A DNA stretch of 64,000 bases from Chloroflexota bacterium (GTDB lineage Bacteria > Chloroflexota > Anaerolineae > Anaerolineales > UBA11579): NCBI GenBank assembly GCA_016191875.1, contig JACPVG010000022.1, positions 1 through 64,000 on the forward strand. Direction: 5' to 3'. Both the position numbers and the translations under genes were made by a program. The notes beneath the pieces are model-generated. The model had not been told where the DNA came from. It saw only the letters and a list, made by a program, of their open reading frames with translations, and searched no databases. The stretch's first letter is position 1, and the number at the start of each line of letters is the position of its first letter. Shown piece by piece: positions 16,694 through 25,985 of the stretch.

Positions 16694-17176
16694 TCATCCG
16701 GGCGTGTTGGTGGGTGTGGGGGTCTCGGACGGCGTGGCGCTGGGCGGCTCGGCCGTATTCGTCGGGGTGGCGCTTGGGGGAACCTGCGTATTCGTGCTGG
16801 TGCTGGTAGGGGTCGCGCTGGGCGTCACGGGCGTGTTGGTGCTGGTCGGAGTGAGGCTGGGCGTCACGGGCGTGCTCGTGGGCGGCGGGGGTGTGTTGGT
16901 CGGAATCGGGGTGTTGGTGGGCGTGGGCGTTTCAGTCGGCGTGTCGGTGGGCTGCGGCGTGCCGCTGGACGTGGCCGTGGGCGACAGGGTGGCGGTGGCC
17001 GTGGACGTTTCGGTGCTGGTGGGTGTGATGGTTGCCGTGGGAACCGGCGTGCGATTGCGCTGGTAAGAAACCAGGGCCAGGCCGCTGCAATAACAAGGGA
17101 TGGTCGCCAGGATAACGATGACGAGCACGTAGCGCACGCGCTGGCGCTTGACGGGATCGGTGTTGGCAAAGAACAT
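16694..17176 (-). CDS. Thr/Pro-rich membrane-anchored low-complexity protein
   Basis: A 160-residue protein with a basic start, one membrane helix ('VLVIVILATIPCYCSGLAL', about residues 17-35) and then about 115 residues consisting almost only of Thr, Pro, Ser and Ala in 'TPTxTPT' runs. The low-complexity part should be an extended, probably O-glycosylated stalk outside the membrane; no folded domain follows. The DNA repeats are codon-level (TPT/TNT words), not a perfect tandem. Such stalks are common in surface proteins of Chloroflexota, usually attached to a domain, so this one may be a remnant or a bare spacer. It sits 10 bases before the M42 trio. Confidence 0.75.
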   Translation of the reverse strand: MFFANTDPVKRQRVRYVLVIVILATIPCYCSGLALVSYQRNRTPVPTATITPTSTETSTATATLSPTATSSGTPQPTDTPTETPTPTNTPIPTNTPPPPTSTPVTPSLTPTSTNTPVTPSATPTSTSTNTQVPPSATPTNTAEPPSATPSETPTPTNTPG

Positions 17177-17244
17177 GAAGGGATTCCTTTAACGGTAAGA
17201 TGATATCACGGGCAGGCAGTAACTGGAAATTGCCAATTACCCCT

Positions 17245-17979
17245 ATGCGCCACATCTATCTTTCTGCCCACCTCGATGACGTGGCCTTCTCGTGCGGCGG
17301 GCTGATCCGGCAGCAGGCGCGCGGCGGCGCAGCCGTTGAAGTCTGGACACTGTGCGCCGGCGAGCCGCTGGAAGGCGCGCACTCGAAATTTGCCGAGTCG
17401 CTGCACGCCCGCTGGGGATTGGACGGCCGGGTGGCGGTGGGCAGGAGGCGGGCAGAAGACCGGCGCGCCTGTATGATACTTGGCGCAGACTTCAGGCACT
17501 TTGAGATCCCGGATTGCATCTACCGGCGCGGCGGAGATGGCAGGTTCCTTTACGATTCGGAGCAGGCCATCTTTGGGGCGCTGAACCCGGATGAGATCTC
17601 CCTGGCGGCGGGGCTGGCGGAACGGCTGGCAACCCTACTGAAAACAAACGACCATGTGTATTGCCCGCTGGGCGTCGGACGCCACGTGGACCACCAACTG
17701 GCGCGGCAGGCGGCGGAACGATTGGGCCGCCCGCTCAGGTACTATGCTGATGTGCCCTATGTGCTCCAAGCGGGGTCGGGATTGGGGGGCTACCTGCCGC
17801 CGGAGGGCGCGACGCGGGTTGAACCCATCGCGGCCGATGCCCGCGAGGCCTGGGTTGCGGCGTGCCTGGCGTACGCGTCGCAGGTGGGTTCGTTCTGGCC
17901 GGATGAAGCCGGACTGCGGGCGGCTCTGGCGGGCTACCTTGACGCGCAGGGCGGGCTGGGCCTCTGGCTGACCGGATAG
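17245..17979 (+). CDS. PIG-L family zinc deacetylase
   Basis: A 244-residue LmbE/PIG-L deacetylase, zinc enzymes that remove N-acetyl groups from GlcNAc-linked compounds (GlcNAc-PI, mycothiol or bacillithiol precursors, or antibiotics). The family signature AHPDD appears as 'AHLDDVAFSCGG' at the N-terminus, and the third zinc ligand region as 'YCPLGVGRHVDHQLARQA' (HxxH). The frame continues upstream to 17200, but the beta-strand leading to the signature starts at ATG 17245. The gene is divergent from the Thr/Pro-rich gene and is followed by greA with its own promoter. The natural substrate cannot be read from the sequence. Confidence 0.88.
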   Translation: MRHIYLSAHLDDVAFSCGGLIRQQARGGAAVEVWTLCAGEPLEGAHSKFAESLHARWGLDGRVAVGRRRAEDRRACMILGADFRHFEIPDCIYRRGGDGRFLYDSEQAIFGALNPDEISLAAGLAERLATLLKTNDHVYCPLGVGRHVDHQLARQAAERLGRPLRYYADVPYVLQAGSGLGGYLPPEGATRVEPIAADAREAWVAACLAYASQVGSFWPDEAGLRAALAGYLDAQGGLGLWLTG

Positions 17980-18031
17980 ATCTGCCAGGAGTCGGGTGCA
18001 ACCCCGTCACAGAATATTTGTTCCAATACCC

Positions 18032-18060
18032 TTGCACTCCGTTCCAAACTGTGATATAGT
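18032..18060 (+). promoter_or_regulatory. greA promoter
   Basis: TTGCAC (18032-18037), a 17-base spacer, and TATAGT (18055-18060) preceded by TGA, giving an extended -10 (TGnTATAGT). Transcription would start near 18067, leaving an untranslated leader of about 110 bases before greA. Confidence 0.75.
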
Positions 18061-18175
18061 CTGCGCCGCAGCGTGGACACCCGCAACTTCCTGTCCCCGC
18101 TGTAAAACTTTTTATCGCCGAAAGGTGGCTCTTTTACGGACCCCCGGGACGTAAAATTGCGCTACAGGAGTCAAC

Positions 18176-18646
18176 ATGCCACCCGAGTTCCTCACCGCTG
18201 AAGGGTACAAACGATTGCAGGACGAGCTGGATCACCTGCGCAATGTGCGCCGCAAGGAAGTGGCCGTGCGCCTGCACGAAGCCGCCGAGAGCAGCCTGGG
18301 CGAGTTTGTGGAAGACCCGGAGTTCGAGGCCGCCAAGAACGAGCAGTCTTTTGTCGAGGGCCGCATCCGCGAACTGGAGTTGTTGTTGGCGAGCGCCCAG
18401 GTCATCAGCAAGAGCCGCAAGAAATCGGAGGCGGTCGATATCGGCACGACGGTGATCATCCGTGAAGGCCGCCGCAAGCCGGAGGAGTACTTCATCGTCG
18501 GAGCGGCCGAGGCCAACCCGCGCGAGGGCAAGATCTCCTATGAGTCCCCGCTGGGCCGCGCCCTGATGGGCAAGAAAGTGGGCGACTCGGCCGAGGTGAA
18601 GGCCCCGTCGGGACCGTTCACCGTCAAGGTGGTCGAGATCAAGTAA
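18176..18646 (+). CDS. greA: Transcription elongation factor GreA
   Basis: GreA enters the secondary channel of RNA polymerase and stimulates cleavage of backtracked RNA. The 156-residue length is normal: N-terminal coiled coil (residues 1-75, 'GYKRLQDELDHLRNVRRKEVA') and C-terminal FKBP-like domain ('ISYESPLGRALMGKKVGD'). The acidic coiled-coil tip, normally Asp-Leu-x-Glu-Asn-Ala in family members, reads 'GEFVEDPEFEAAKNEQ': the two acidic positions are kept as Glu43 and Glu46, but the first Asp is replaced. GGAG at 18168 precedes the start. It has its own promoter and a strong terminator, so it is monocistronic. Confidence 0.93.
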   Translation: MPPEFLTAEGYKRLQDELDHLRNVRRKEVAVRLHEAAESSLGEFVEDPEFEAAKNEQSFVEGRIRELELLLASAQVISKSRKKSEAVDIGTTVIIREGRRKPEEYFIVGAAEANPREGKISYESPLGRALMGKKVGDSAEVKAPSGPFTVKVVEIK

Positions 18647-18670
18647 CTTCGTTGACGTGAAGAAATCGAA

Positions 18671-18700
18671 AACCCGCGCCGTTCAAGGCGCGGGTTTTTT
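18671..18700 (+). terminator. greA terminator
   Basis: AACCCGCGCC (18671-18680) pairs with GGCGCGGGTT (18687-18696), followed by a T run to 18700. Confidence 0.9.
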
Positions 18701-18805
18701 GTTGAGCAATTCGTAACTGGTAAGTGGCGCTGTGTGCAAGTATTCCATGCTGATCGGTTTTCGGGCCGACACACCGCCTGCGGCGGGTAGTCGGCCCCTA
18801 CGACT

Positions 18806-18826
18806 GAAACTTGCACACGGGGTTAG
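18806..18826. repeat. Dispersed intergenic repeat copy
   Basis: GAAACTTGCACACGGGGTTAG here is the near-exact reverse complement of 1740-1760. The flanking 18716-18805 contains GTAACTGGTAAGTGG (also near 140) and an inverted pair CGGGCCGAC / GTCGGCCC. Non-coding spacer between greA and the efflux operon. Confidence 0.65.
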
Positions 18827-18947
18827 GTAGTTGGCCGAAAGTATTTTGAATTCCGTCAGAGAGGTGCGGCGGCCACCATTAAAATGGCCTGAAGGCGTTT
18901 TGCGAGTCCCTACCCCTTTTCGCCCCAAGGTGATTGGAGCCGCGCAT

Positions 18948-20174
18948 TTACTCGAAGCGCAGGGCCTCGACCGGCTCAAGGCTGGCGGCGCGGTAGGCGG
19001 GATACCAGCCGAAGAAAACGCCGACCGAGACGGAGAAGACCGTCGCCAACAGCACAGTATCCAGTCCGATGATGGGATGGATGACGGTGCCATAGGCGGC
19101 GGCGATCACCTCCACCAGGGCGGCCACGCCCCAGCCGAGCAGGATGCCGAACAGGCCGCCCCAAAAGGACAGCAGGGTGGATTCCGTCAGGAACTGGACG
19201 AGAATGTCGCGGCGGCGCGCGCCCAATGCCTTGCGCAGGCCGATCTCGCGAGTGCGCTCGACGACCGAGACGAGCATGATGTTCATGATGCCAATGCCGC
19301 CCACCAGGAGCGAGATGCCGGCGATGCCGCCCAGAAAGATGGTGAGCACGCCGGTGATGGTCTGGGCGCTCTGCAGGACATCGCGCTGGTTGAGGATGGT
19401 GAAATCGTCCCGGCCGACCTCGGTGTCGTGGCGGGTGCGCAACACGTCGGCTACTTCGAGCAAGGCGGAGGTCACCGCGCTCGGACTGGCAGCCTGTACC
19501 AGGAGGATATCGATCTCATCGGCCGGGTTGCGCTGCAGGACGCGCGCCTGGGCGGTGGTCATCGGGATGAGGATGCGGTCGTCCTGGCTGCCGAACGGCC
19601 CGCCGCCCTTGTCTTCCAGGACCCCGATGACTCGGAAGGGCTGGCCCTCGATGCGGATGATCTCGCCGGCGACGCCCTCTCGCCGCCCGAACAGGTTCTC
19701 GGCCACTTCGCCGCCCAGCACGGCCACCGAGGAGCGCCCCAGCAGGTGGCCTTCGTTAATGAATTCACCCTCGGTCACGTTCCAGTCGCGCACGAGGGTG
19801 TAATCCGGGGTCACACCCACCACGCTGGTCAGGGTACGTTCGCCGCCGTAGGCGGCCGCGCGCGTCCCCTGCAGAATCGGCGCGACCCGCGCCACGCTGG
19901 GCGCCAGGAACGGATCGGCCGCGGCCTGGGCATCTCCCAGCGTGAGCGGCTGGGGGTTGAGGATGTCGGCGCCACCGCGGGAAAAGACAAAGAGCAGGTT
20001 GGTGCCAATGCCCTCGATGGAGGAGGTGATCTCCGCCTCGGCCCCGCGGCCGACCGAGAGCATGGCGATGGTGGCGGCCACGCCAATGACGATGCCCAGG
20101 ACGGTCAGCCCGGTGCGCAGGCGGTTGGCCGCCAGACTGCCGAGGGCCTCAAGGATAGTCTGGACGAAGTTCAT
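18948..20174 (-). CDS. MacB-type ABC transporter permease, copy 1
   Basis: A 408-residue permease of the MacB/FtsX superfamily, which drives export of macrolides, peptides or lipoproteins by a mechanotransmission mechanism. The N-terminal helix '[20 protein letters not shown]' is followed by a large extracytoplasmic MacB_PCD domain (residues about 40-280) and the FtsX domain with three helices ('[25 protein letters not shown]', '[15 protein letters not shown]', 'LFGILLGWG', '[20 protein letters not shown]'). It is the last gene of the operon and a close paralogue of the 407-residue permease at 20278, so the pump is probably a heterodimer. Confidence 0.92.
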   Translation of the reverse strand: MNFVQTILEALGSLAANRLRTGLTVLGIVIGVAATIAMLSVGRGAEAEITSSIEGIGTNLLFVFSRGGADILNPQPLTLGDAQAAADPFLAPSVARVAPILQGTRAAAYGGERTLTSVVGVTPDYTLVRDWNVTEGEFINEGHLLGRSSVAVLGGEVAENLFGRREGVAGEIIRIEGQPFRVIGVLEDKGGGPFGSQDDRILIPMTTAQARVLQRNPADEIDILLVQAASPSAVTSALLEVADVLRTRHDTEVGRDDFTILNQRDVLQSAQTITGVLTIFLGGIAGISLLVGGIGIMNIMLVSVVERTREIGLRKALGARRRDILVQFLTESTLLSFWGGLFGILLGWGVAALVEVIAAAYGTVIHPIIGLDTVLLATVFSVSVGVFFGWYPAYRAASLEPVEALRFE

Positions 20175-20190
20175 GAGTGAAGCGGGTCGC

Positions 20191-20234
20191 GTGTTGCGTG
20201 ATACGCGTCAGGAAACCTGCGTACCACGCAACAC
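20191..20234. repeat. Long hairpin between paralogous permease genes
   Basis: GTGTTGCGTG (20191-20200) pairs perfectly with CACGCAACAC (20225-20234), with further partial pairing inside (CAGG/CCTG). A third copy of the arm, GCAACACGC, follows at about 20242-20250. In the 103-base gap between the two permease genes it could stabilise the upstream mRNA or lower expression of the distal gene. Confidence 0.6.
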
Positions 20235-20277
20235 ATAACATGCAACACGCTGCGCCGGCATCTTTTTCGGGGGTCGC

Positions 20278-21501
20278 TCACTCGTAGCGCAGGGCTTCCA
20301 CCGGCTCCAGGTTGGCGGCCCGATAAGCCGGGTAGATGCCGGAGAGCAGGCCGACCAGGCTGGAGAAGATGGTCGAGAGCAGGACGGCGTCCAGGCCGAC
20401 GATGGGCGTGAGGTCGGTCTCGCTGGTGGCGGCGATGGCGCCTACCAAGAGGGACAGACCCCAGCCGAGCAGGATGCCAATGAACCCGCCCAACAGGCTG
20501 AGCAGCAGCGACTCGAGCAGGAACTGGATGAGGATGTCGCGGCGGCGGGCGCCCACGGCTTTGCGCAGGCCGATTTCGCGGGTGCGCTCGATGACGGATA
20601 CCAGCATGATGTTCATGATGCCGATGCCGCCGACTACCAGGGAGATTCCGGCGATGCCGCCCAGGAAGATGGTGAGCACGCCGGTGATGGTCTGAAAGGT
20701 GGCCAGGAAGTCCTGCTGGGTGAGGATGGTGAAGTCGTCCTGGCCGACGGCGGCGCGATGGCGGGCGCGCAAAATCTGAGAGATTTCTTCCACGGCCTGG
20801 TTGACCGAATCGCCATCCACGGCCTGGACGAAAAGGACGTCCACCCGGTCCGGCACGCTGCGGCGCAGGACGCGGGCCTGGGCGGTGGACAGCGGGATGA
20901 GGACCACATCGTCCTCGTTTTCCACCTGGCCGCCTTTTTCCACCAGCACACCAATGATGCGGAAGGGCTGGCCTTCGATGCGGATGGTTTCGCCGACCAG
21001 CGCCTCCTTGCGGCTGAACAGGCGCTCGGCGGTTTCCACGCCGATGACGGCGACCGAGGCGCGGCCGAGGATGTGGCCTTCGTTGATGAACTCGCCTTCG
21101 GTGACGTAGGCGTTGCGCACGGACGAGTATTCGGGCGTGACTCCGTTGATGATGGTGGCCGTGGCCTCGCCACCGTAGGAGACCTCGCGGTTGCCCTGCA
21201 GGGAGGGGGCGACGTTCAGCACCGAGGGGGCGGCGAGGGGATCGCGGATGGCGGCGGCGTCGCCCAGGGTGAGCGGCTTGGGGTTGCGCACATCTTCGCT
21301 GCCGCCGGGGACGACGAACACCAGGTTGGTGCCGATGCCTTCGATGGAGCCGGTGATGGTGGCCTCAGCGCCGCTGCCGATGGCCAGCATGGCGATAACG
21401 GCCGCGACGCCGATGACGATGCCGAGGATGGTGAGGCCGGAGCGCAGCTTGTTGCTGGCCAGGCTTTCCAGCGACTCGAGGAGGGGCGGGAGGATGTTCA
21501 T
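20278..21501 (-). CDS. MacB-type ABC transporter permease, copy 2
   Basis: A 407-residue MacB/FtsX permease, with the same layout as copy 1: N-terminal helix '[20 protein letters not shown]', extracytoplasmic domain, then '[23 protein letters not shown]', '[15 protein letters not shown]' and '[20 protein letters not shown]'. The copies match most closely in the membrane parts and differ more in the extracytoplasmic domain ('[12 protein letters not shown]' here against 'FGSQDDRILIP'), consistent with duplication followed by specialisation. Its start overlaps the ATPase stop by 4 bases. Confidence 0.92.
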   Translation of the reverse strand: MNILPPLLESLESLASNKLRSGLTILGIVIGVAAVIAMLAIGSGAEATITGSIEGIGTNLVFVVPGGSEDVRNPKPLTLGDAAAIRDPLAAPSVLNVAPSLQGNREVSYGGEATATIINGVTPEYSSVRNAYVTEGEFINEGHILGRASVAVIGVETAERLFSRKEALVGETIRIEGQPFRIIGVLVEKGGQVENEDDVVLIPLSTAQARVLRRSVPDRVDVLFVQAVDGDSVNQAVEEISQILRARHRAAVGQDDFTILTQQDFLATFQTITGVLTIFLGGIAGISLVVGGIGIMNIMLVSVIERTREIGLRKAVGARRRDILIQFLLESLLLSLLGGFIGILLGWGLSLLVGAIAATSETDLTPIVGLDAVLLSTIFSSLVGLLSGIYPAYRAANLEPVEALRYE

Positions 21502-22244
21502 TTCTTCTTCTTTCCGCCTTTCGCGCTGGCGCGCCGGGGAGGCGTGCGACGCGGTTTGGGCGCGGCGCCATCGAGGGCAACACCGTCGCGAATCTGGATG
21601 ATGCGCTGCGTGTGGGCGGCCACCTCTGGGTCATGGGTGACGATGATGAGCGTCGCGCCGTGGTCGCGGTTCAGGTTGAGGAGAAGCTGCATGACCTCTT
21701 CGCCGGATATCGAATCCAGGTTGCCGGTGGGCTCGTCGGCCATGATCATGGCCGGGTCGGTGACCAGGGCACGAGCGATGGCGACGCGCTGTTGCTGGCC
21801 GCCGGAGAGTTCGCTGGGGCGGTGGGTAAGCCGGTCGGCCAGGCCGACGGCTTCCAGCGCCGCGGCGGCGCGGGCGCGGCGGTCTTTGGTCCCGGCGTAG
21901 CGCAGCGGCAGTTCCACGTTGGCCAGGGCGGTGGCGCGCGGCAAGAGGTTGAAGGATTGGAAAACGAAGCCCACCTTGCGGTTACGCACGTCGGCCAGCT
22001 GGTCGTCGCTCATCTGGGCCACGGATTCGCCGTCCAGATAGTAGTCGCCGGAGGTCGGGCGGTCCAGGCAGCCGAGCATATTCATCAGGGTGGACTTGCC
22101 GGAGCCCGAGGGCCCCATGATAGCAACGATCTCGCCGCGGCGAATCTTCACCGAAAGGCCGCGCAAGGCGTGGACCTCCACATCGCCCATCTGGTAGACC
22201 TTGCGCAGCTCACGGGCGTCCACCACCCAATCTTCTTTTTTCAT
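21498..22244 (-). CDS. MacB/LolD-type ABC transporter ATPase
   Basis: A 248-residue ATP-binding subunit. Walker A '[12 protein letters not shown]', Q-loop '[11 protein letters not shown]', signature '[15 protein letters not shown]', Walker B '[12 protein letters not shown]' and switch His 'IIVTHD' are intact and of the LolD/MacB type. The C-terminal ~25 residues are a Lys/Arg-rich tail ('[19 protein letters not shown]') unusual for the family. It overlaps the adaptor gene upstream and the permease gene downstream by 4 bases each, so the ATPase, permease and adaptor are translationally coupled. Confidence 0.94.
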   Translation of the reverse strand: MKKEDWVVDARELRKVYQMGDVEVHALRGLSVKIRRGEIVAIMGPSGSGKSTLMNMLGCLDRPTSGDYYLDGESVAQMSDDQLADVRNRKVGFVFQSFNLLPRATALANVELPLRYAGTKDRRARAAAALEAVGLADRLTHRPSELSGGQQQRVAIARALVTDPAMIMADEPTGNLDSISGEEVMQLLLNLNRDHGATLIIVTHDPEVAAHTQRIIQIRDGVALDGAAPKPRRTPPRRASAKGGKKKK

Positions 22245-23644
22245 TGGCCGCCCCCGGGGCCGAACGGCCCGACGAAGGTCGACGGGGGGTTGAGGACGAT
22301 GGCGTCGCCAACGGCCAGTTCGCCGCCGAGAACTTCACTGAACGATTCGGAAGACGCGCCCAGTTCGACCTCAACGGTTTCGAGCGCGCCGTCTTTGAGG
22401 ACGTACACCACGCGTTTGCCGTCCACCACGCGCACGGCGCGGTTGGGGACGAGGAGGACGCCCTCCAGTTCGCTGACGACGATATTGACCCCGGCGGTCA
22501 TGCCGGGCTTCACCTGGGCGTCGGCGTCAAGCAATTCAACGGTGACGCGGAAGGAGACGATGCCCTGGTCGGTCTGGCCCACCAGGCCGACCTCGACCAC
22601 CTGGCCGTGGTATTCGCGGGCGAGGATGGCATCGAAGGCCAGGACGACCGGCTGGCCGACCTGAATGCGGTTGATGTCCACTTCTGAAACGTTCACGTCG
22701 ACGAGCAGCCGCGAGAGGTCATCCAGCCGGAAAGCCTGCGTGCCTGCTGAAACCAGGTCTCCGGGTTTAGGGAAGGCCTGAGTGATCACGCCGCTGAAGG
22801 GCGCGGCGACGCGCGCCAGGGCCAGTGTGGCTTCGGCGGCGGCCACGCGCGCCTGGGCGGCCGCCAGGTCGTCCGGGGCCACGCCGTTGAGCACCTTTGC
22901 GTAATCGGCCTCGGCGGCGGCCAACTGCGCCTGGGCCACCGCCAGGTCGGCTTCCGCCTGCCGGAGGTCGAGGTCGCTGGTTGTGCCGGTCAGGTTGTTG
23001 TAGCGGCGCACGGCGGCGTCGTACTCCTGCTGGGCCTGCGCCAGGCGGCTTTGCAGGCTGGCTTTGATGGTGCTGTCGGCCTTGTTTTCATAGGGCTCGT
23101 AGGCTTTCTGCGCCTTCTCGAGCACATCGCGGGCCAGAACCAGGGTGGCTTCGGCTTGGTCGATGTAGGTCTGGTCGACGGGCGAATTCAGGCTGTCCAG
23201 GCGGCGACGGGCGTCGTCGACGGCCACGCGGGCGTCGGCCACCGCCTGGGCGGCCTGCGCCACGGCCAGCTGGTCAACGCCTTTTTGCAGGTCTTCCAGG
23301 GCCTGGCGGGCGGCCACCAGGTCAGCCTGGGCGAGGATGATGCTCTGGGGCAGGGAGGTCTGGCGCAGGTCGGCCAGCACGTCGCCCTGGTCCACCGCCT
23401 GGCCGACCATGACGTAAGCGCCCTGCACAGTCCCGCTGGTTTGCCAGTTCAACGTGGCGGTCTGGTTGGCGCGCACCGTGCCGGTGGCCCCGACCATCGC
23501 CTGCAGGCTACCCAGTTCGACGGCGGCGGTTTGCAGGTCGGCGAATTGCGCCGCGGCCTGCTGGTTGCGCCGGAAAGCACTGAACCCGATGACCGCCGCA
23601 GCCAGCAGCGCTACCACCACTATGATTGTGATCCACCGCTTCAT
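22241..23644 (-). CDS. HlyD/MacA-like periplasmic adaptor
   Basis: A 467-residue membrane-fusion (adaptor) protein. One N-terminal membrane anchor ('[18 protein letters not shown]'), a biotinyl-lipoyl half-motif ('[17 protein letters not shown]', '[10 protein letters not shown]'), a long alpha-helical hairpin (about residues 100-270, heptad-rich with '[19 protein letters not shown]'), the second lipoyl half ('[20 protein letters not shown]') and beta-barrel domains. It would connect the MacB-type pump to outside components; in an organism without a typical outer membrane the adaptor may act with the permeases alone. Overlaps MarR upstream and the ATPase downstream. Confidence 0.92.
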   Translation of the reverse strand: MKRWITIIVVVALLAAAVIGFSAFRRNQQAAAQFADLQTAAVELGSLQAMVGATGTVRANQTATLNWQTSGTVQGAYVMVGQAVDQGDVLADLRQTSLPQSIILAQADLVAARQALEDLQKGVDQLAVAQAAQAVADARVAVDDARRRLDSLNSPVDQTYIDQAEATLVLARDVLEKAQKAYEPYENKADSTIKASLQSRLAQAQQEYDAAVRRYNNLTGTTSDLDLRQAEADLAVAQAQLAAAEADYAKVLNGVAPDDLAAAQARVAAAEATLALARVAAPFSGVITQAFPKPGDLVSAGTQAFRLDDLSRLLVDVNVSEVDINRIQVGQPVVLAFDAILAREYHGQVVEVGLVGQTDQGIVSFRVTVELLDADAQVKPGMTAGVNIVVSELEGVLLVPNRAVRVVDGKRVVYVLKDGALETVEVELGASSESFSEVLGGELAVGDAIVLNPPSTFVGPFGPGGGQ

Positions 23645-24105
23645 TGTTGATTCTCCTTGTTCGGTTTGGATGTCATTTTTGACTCTGCCTGCCGGACGGC
23701 TTTCTCCAGCAGGGCGATGAGTTCGTGTTGCTCGTCGAGTGACAGGCCGCCGAGGAAAGTTTCCAGGGCCGAATGGCGCGCCTGGGTGAAGGTGGCGTGC
23801 ATGTCACTGGCTTTGCGGGTCAGGTACAGTTTTGTCGCCCGGCGGTCTTCCGGGTCGCGCTTGCGCTGCAACAGGCCGGCGCGAATCAGGCGCTGGACGC
23901 CCACGCTGATGGTGGGCGGGGTGAGGCCGAGCGCACCGGCAATCTCCTGAACGTGGCAGCCGGGGTGGCTGGCGATCCATTGCAAGAGACCGATCTGGGG
24001 CAGGCTGACGTTCACGTTGAGTCCGGCGGCGCGCGGGTCGAACAGACGCAGCCGGCGCAGGCGTTCCATCAGGGCTTCCAGTCGTAGTACGATGTCGTCT
24101 GTCAT
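23641..24105 (-). CDS. MarR family transcriptional regulator
   Basis: A 154-residue winged-helix repressor of the MarR family, which bind DNA as dimers and are released by small aromatic ligands or oxidation. The DNA-binding region shows 'ISVGVQRLIRAGLLQRKRDPEDRRATKLYLT', typical helix-wing (DRR) sequence. It is the first gene of the efflux operon, overlapping the adaptor by 4 bases (ATGA), and a perfect 17-bp palindrome lies directly in front of it, so it most likely represses its own pump operon and perhaps the divergent MFS exporter. The inducing ligand is unknown. Confidence 0.92.
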   Translation of the reverse strand: MTDDIVLRLEALMERLRRLRLFDPRAAGLNVNVSLPQIGLLQWIASHPGCHVQEIAGALGLTPPTISVGVQRLIRAGLLQRKRDPEDRRATKLYLTRKASDMHATFTQARHSALETFLGGLSLDEQHELIALLEKAVRQAESKMTSKPNKENQQ

Positions 24106-24118
24106 CCGGTTCTTTTAT

Positions 24119-24135
24119 TTAGTTAGTCTAACTAA
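24119..24135. promoter_or_regulatory. Putative MarR operator
   Basis: A perfect 17-bp palindrome, TTAGTTAG-T-CTAACTAA, located 14 bases before the MarR start and in the intergenic region shared with the divergent MFS gene. Size, symmetry and AT-richness fit MarR-family operators. Confidence 0.8.
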
Positions 24136-24263
24136 ACTTAACGGATTCTACCAGTTCCCGGCGCGGGGGGTGTAAAAAGCATGTAAAATCCGACGGTCTC
24201 AGATCGTTCGGGAGGGCAAGGTGGCGGCGGCCAAATCCTCCGGCGTTCCTGGAAAGGATGCAC

Positions 24264-25550
24264 ATGCGCAGGTTTCTCATCATCTGGTTTGGGCAGGTCG
24301 TATCGCTCATTGGCTCCGGGCTGACCGGCTTTGCCCTGGGCGTGTGGATCTACCAGGAAACCGGCCGGGCGACGCCGTTCGTGCTGGTGGCGTTGTTCAA
24401 TTCCATCCCGACCACGCTGCTCAGCCCGGTAGCCGGGGCGCTGGTGGACCGCTGGAGCCGGCGCAAGGTGATGATCGCGGCAGACATCGGCGCGGCGTTT
24501 TCGACGCTGACGTTATTCCTCCTGTTCACATCGGGGAATTTACAGCTCTGGCATCTGTACGTGCTGGCGTTCGCCACTTCGATCTTCGACATCTTCCAGC
24601 GGCTGGCGTACCAGACCTCAGTGACGATGCTGGTGCCCAAGGAGCAGTTCGGGCGGGCGAACGCGCTGATCCAGACCGGCGAATCGTTCGGCGGCATCCT
24701 GTCGCCCATCCTGGCGGGGGCGCTCTTCGGGCTGGTGGGCATCCCCGGCATCTTCGTCATCGACCTGGCGACGTTCCTGTTTGCGGTCGGGGCGCTGTTG
24801 CTGGTGGTCATCCCGCAGCCGGAACGGTTGGATACGCCGGGGGAGAAGAAGCCCGGCCTGTGGGCGGATATCCGCTTCGGGCTGGACTACCTGGGGCCGC
24901 GGCCAGGGCTGATCGCGCTGGGCGTGTTCATCGCCGTGCTCAACCTGCTTATCAGCGCTTCAACGGTGCTTTCGACGCCAATGATCCTGGCGTTCGCCAC
25001 GCCGGCCATCCTGGGGCCTTTGCAGGCGGCTTCGAGCGTGGGGCTGCTGCTGGGCGGGGCCATCGTGAGCGCGTGGGGCGGGCCGAAGCGTAAGATCCTG
25101 GGCATCGCCAGCGGGCCGCTCATCTCCGGAATCGGTCTGTTCCTGGCGGGATTGCGGCCGAACCCCTGGCTGATCGGGGCGGGGATGTTCATCTTCCTGT
25201 TCCCGATCACGATGGTGAACTCCTCGCTGCGAGCCATCCTCCAGACCAAGGTGCCGCCCGATTTGCAGGGGCGGGTATTCTCGCTGATCTTCATGCTGGC
25301 GCGGGCAAGCGTGCCGGTGGGGAACCTGATCGCCGGGCCGCTGGCAGACCGGCTCTTCGAGCCGCGCATGGCGGCCGGGGGCGAGTGGGCGGCGGGCTGG
25401 CTGGGGAGGCTGGCGGGGGTTGGGCCGGGGCGCGGCATCGCGCTGTTGTTCCTGATCGCGGGGCTGGGGATGTGGCTGGCGACGGCGGTGAGCGTGGCCT
25501 ATCCGCGCATGCGCAGGGTGGAGCAGGAATTGCCGGATGTGGTCGCGTAG
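24264..25550 (+). CDS. MFS transporter, EntS-like exporter
   Basis: A 428-residue major facilitator of the DHA3 / MFS_3 group, proton-driven exporters of drugs or siderophores. It shows twelve hydrophobic segments, the inter-helix 'DRWSRRKVM' motif A variant, and 'FGRANALIQTGESFGGILSPILAG'. ATG 24258 is closer to GGAAAGG (24251-24257) than usual; ATG 24264 has the right 6-base spacing and starts 'MRRFLIIWFGQ', so I prefer it. It is divergent from the MarR regulator with a shared operator between, hence probably under the same control. The cargo is unknown. Confidence 0.9.
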   Translation: MRRFLIIWFGQVVSLIGSGLTGFALGVWIYQETGRATPFVLVALFNSIPTTLLSPVAGALVDRWSRRKVMIAADIGAAFSTLTLFLLFTSGNLQLWHLYVLAFATSIFDIFQRLAYQTSVTMLVPKEQFGRANALIQTGESFGGILSPILAGALFGLVGIPGIFVIDLATFLFAVGALLLVVIPQPERLDTPGEKKPGLWADIRFGLDYLGPRPGLIALGVFIAVLNLLISASTVLSTPMILAFATPAILGPLQAASSVGLLLGGAIVSAWGGPKRKILGIASGPLISGIGLFLAGLRPNPWLIGAGMFIFLFPITMVNSSLRAILQTKVPPDLQGRVFSLIFMLARASVPVGNLIAGPLADRLFEPRMAAGGEWAAGWLGRLAGVGPGRGIALLFLIAGLGMWLATAVSVAYPRMRRVEQELPDVVA

Positions 25551-25704
25551 CGAATTTCTGGTCCGGAGCGATGTCTCGTTGCCTCCGCCGTGCTGGACAG
25601 CCGACAACCCAACCCCCGAGCCTTTCCCAGACTTAGGGCTTATACTGCGCCAGAAGTGTGGTCGTGTTCCATCATCGGTTCAGGAAACCAGCAAAGGAGA
25701 AGTC

Positions 25705-25947
25705 ATGAGGATCGGTCCTTGTCCGGAGTGCAATTCAACCGAAGTGTATTACGGAAAAACGCGTGAAGTGCAAGGCGGTCTGCGGGACGAGCATCAAGTC
25801 TACATCCCCACCAGCGGCCTGCCGCTTTATGCAGATACGTATGTTTGCCTTTCCTGCGGCAACGTCCGGTTATTTCTCGACGAAGAAAGCAAAAAGGATG
25901 CGGCAACCCAATTGCCGACAGACAAAGGTTGGACGAAAGTCTCTTAA
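25705..25947 (+). CDS. Zinc-ribbon microprotein, copy 1
   Basis: An 80-residue protein with two CxxC pairs, 'CPECNS' near the N-terminus and 'CLSCGN' about 40 residues later, which should hold one zinc. The segment between is 'REVQGGLRDEHQVYIPTSG'; the tail is Lys-rich. AAAGGAGA at 25693-25700 precedes the ATG. The frame runs upstream to 25537, but the intergenic part is not conserved in style. It is followed 38 bases later by a second zinc-ribbon gene with almost the same start region, so the two look like a tandem duplication. I do not recognise a function. Confidence 0.8.
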   Translation: MRIGPCPECNSTEVYYGKTREVQGGLRDEHQVYIPTSGLPLYADTYVCLSCGNVRLFLDEESKKDAATQLPTDKGWTKVS

Positions 25948-25985
25948 TTCACGCGGCGCGCACGCTTCCCAAAGGAGAAGACGTC

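Noticed and set aside
16694-17066. Low-complexity repeats as satellite DNA or CRISPR
   Set aside because: They translate to a Thr/Pro-rich stalk behind a membrane helix in one long open frame.
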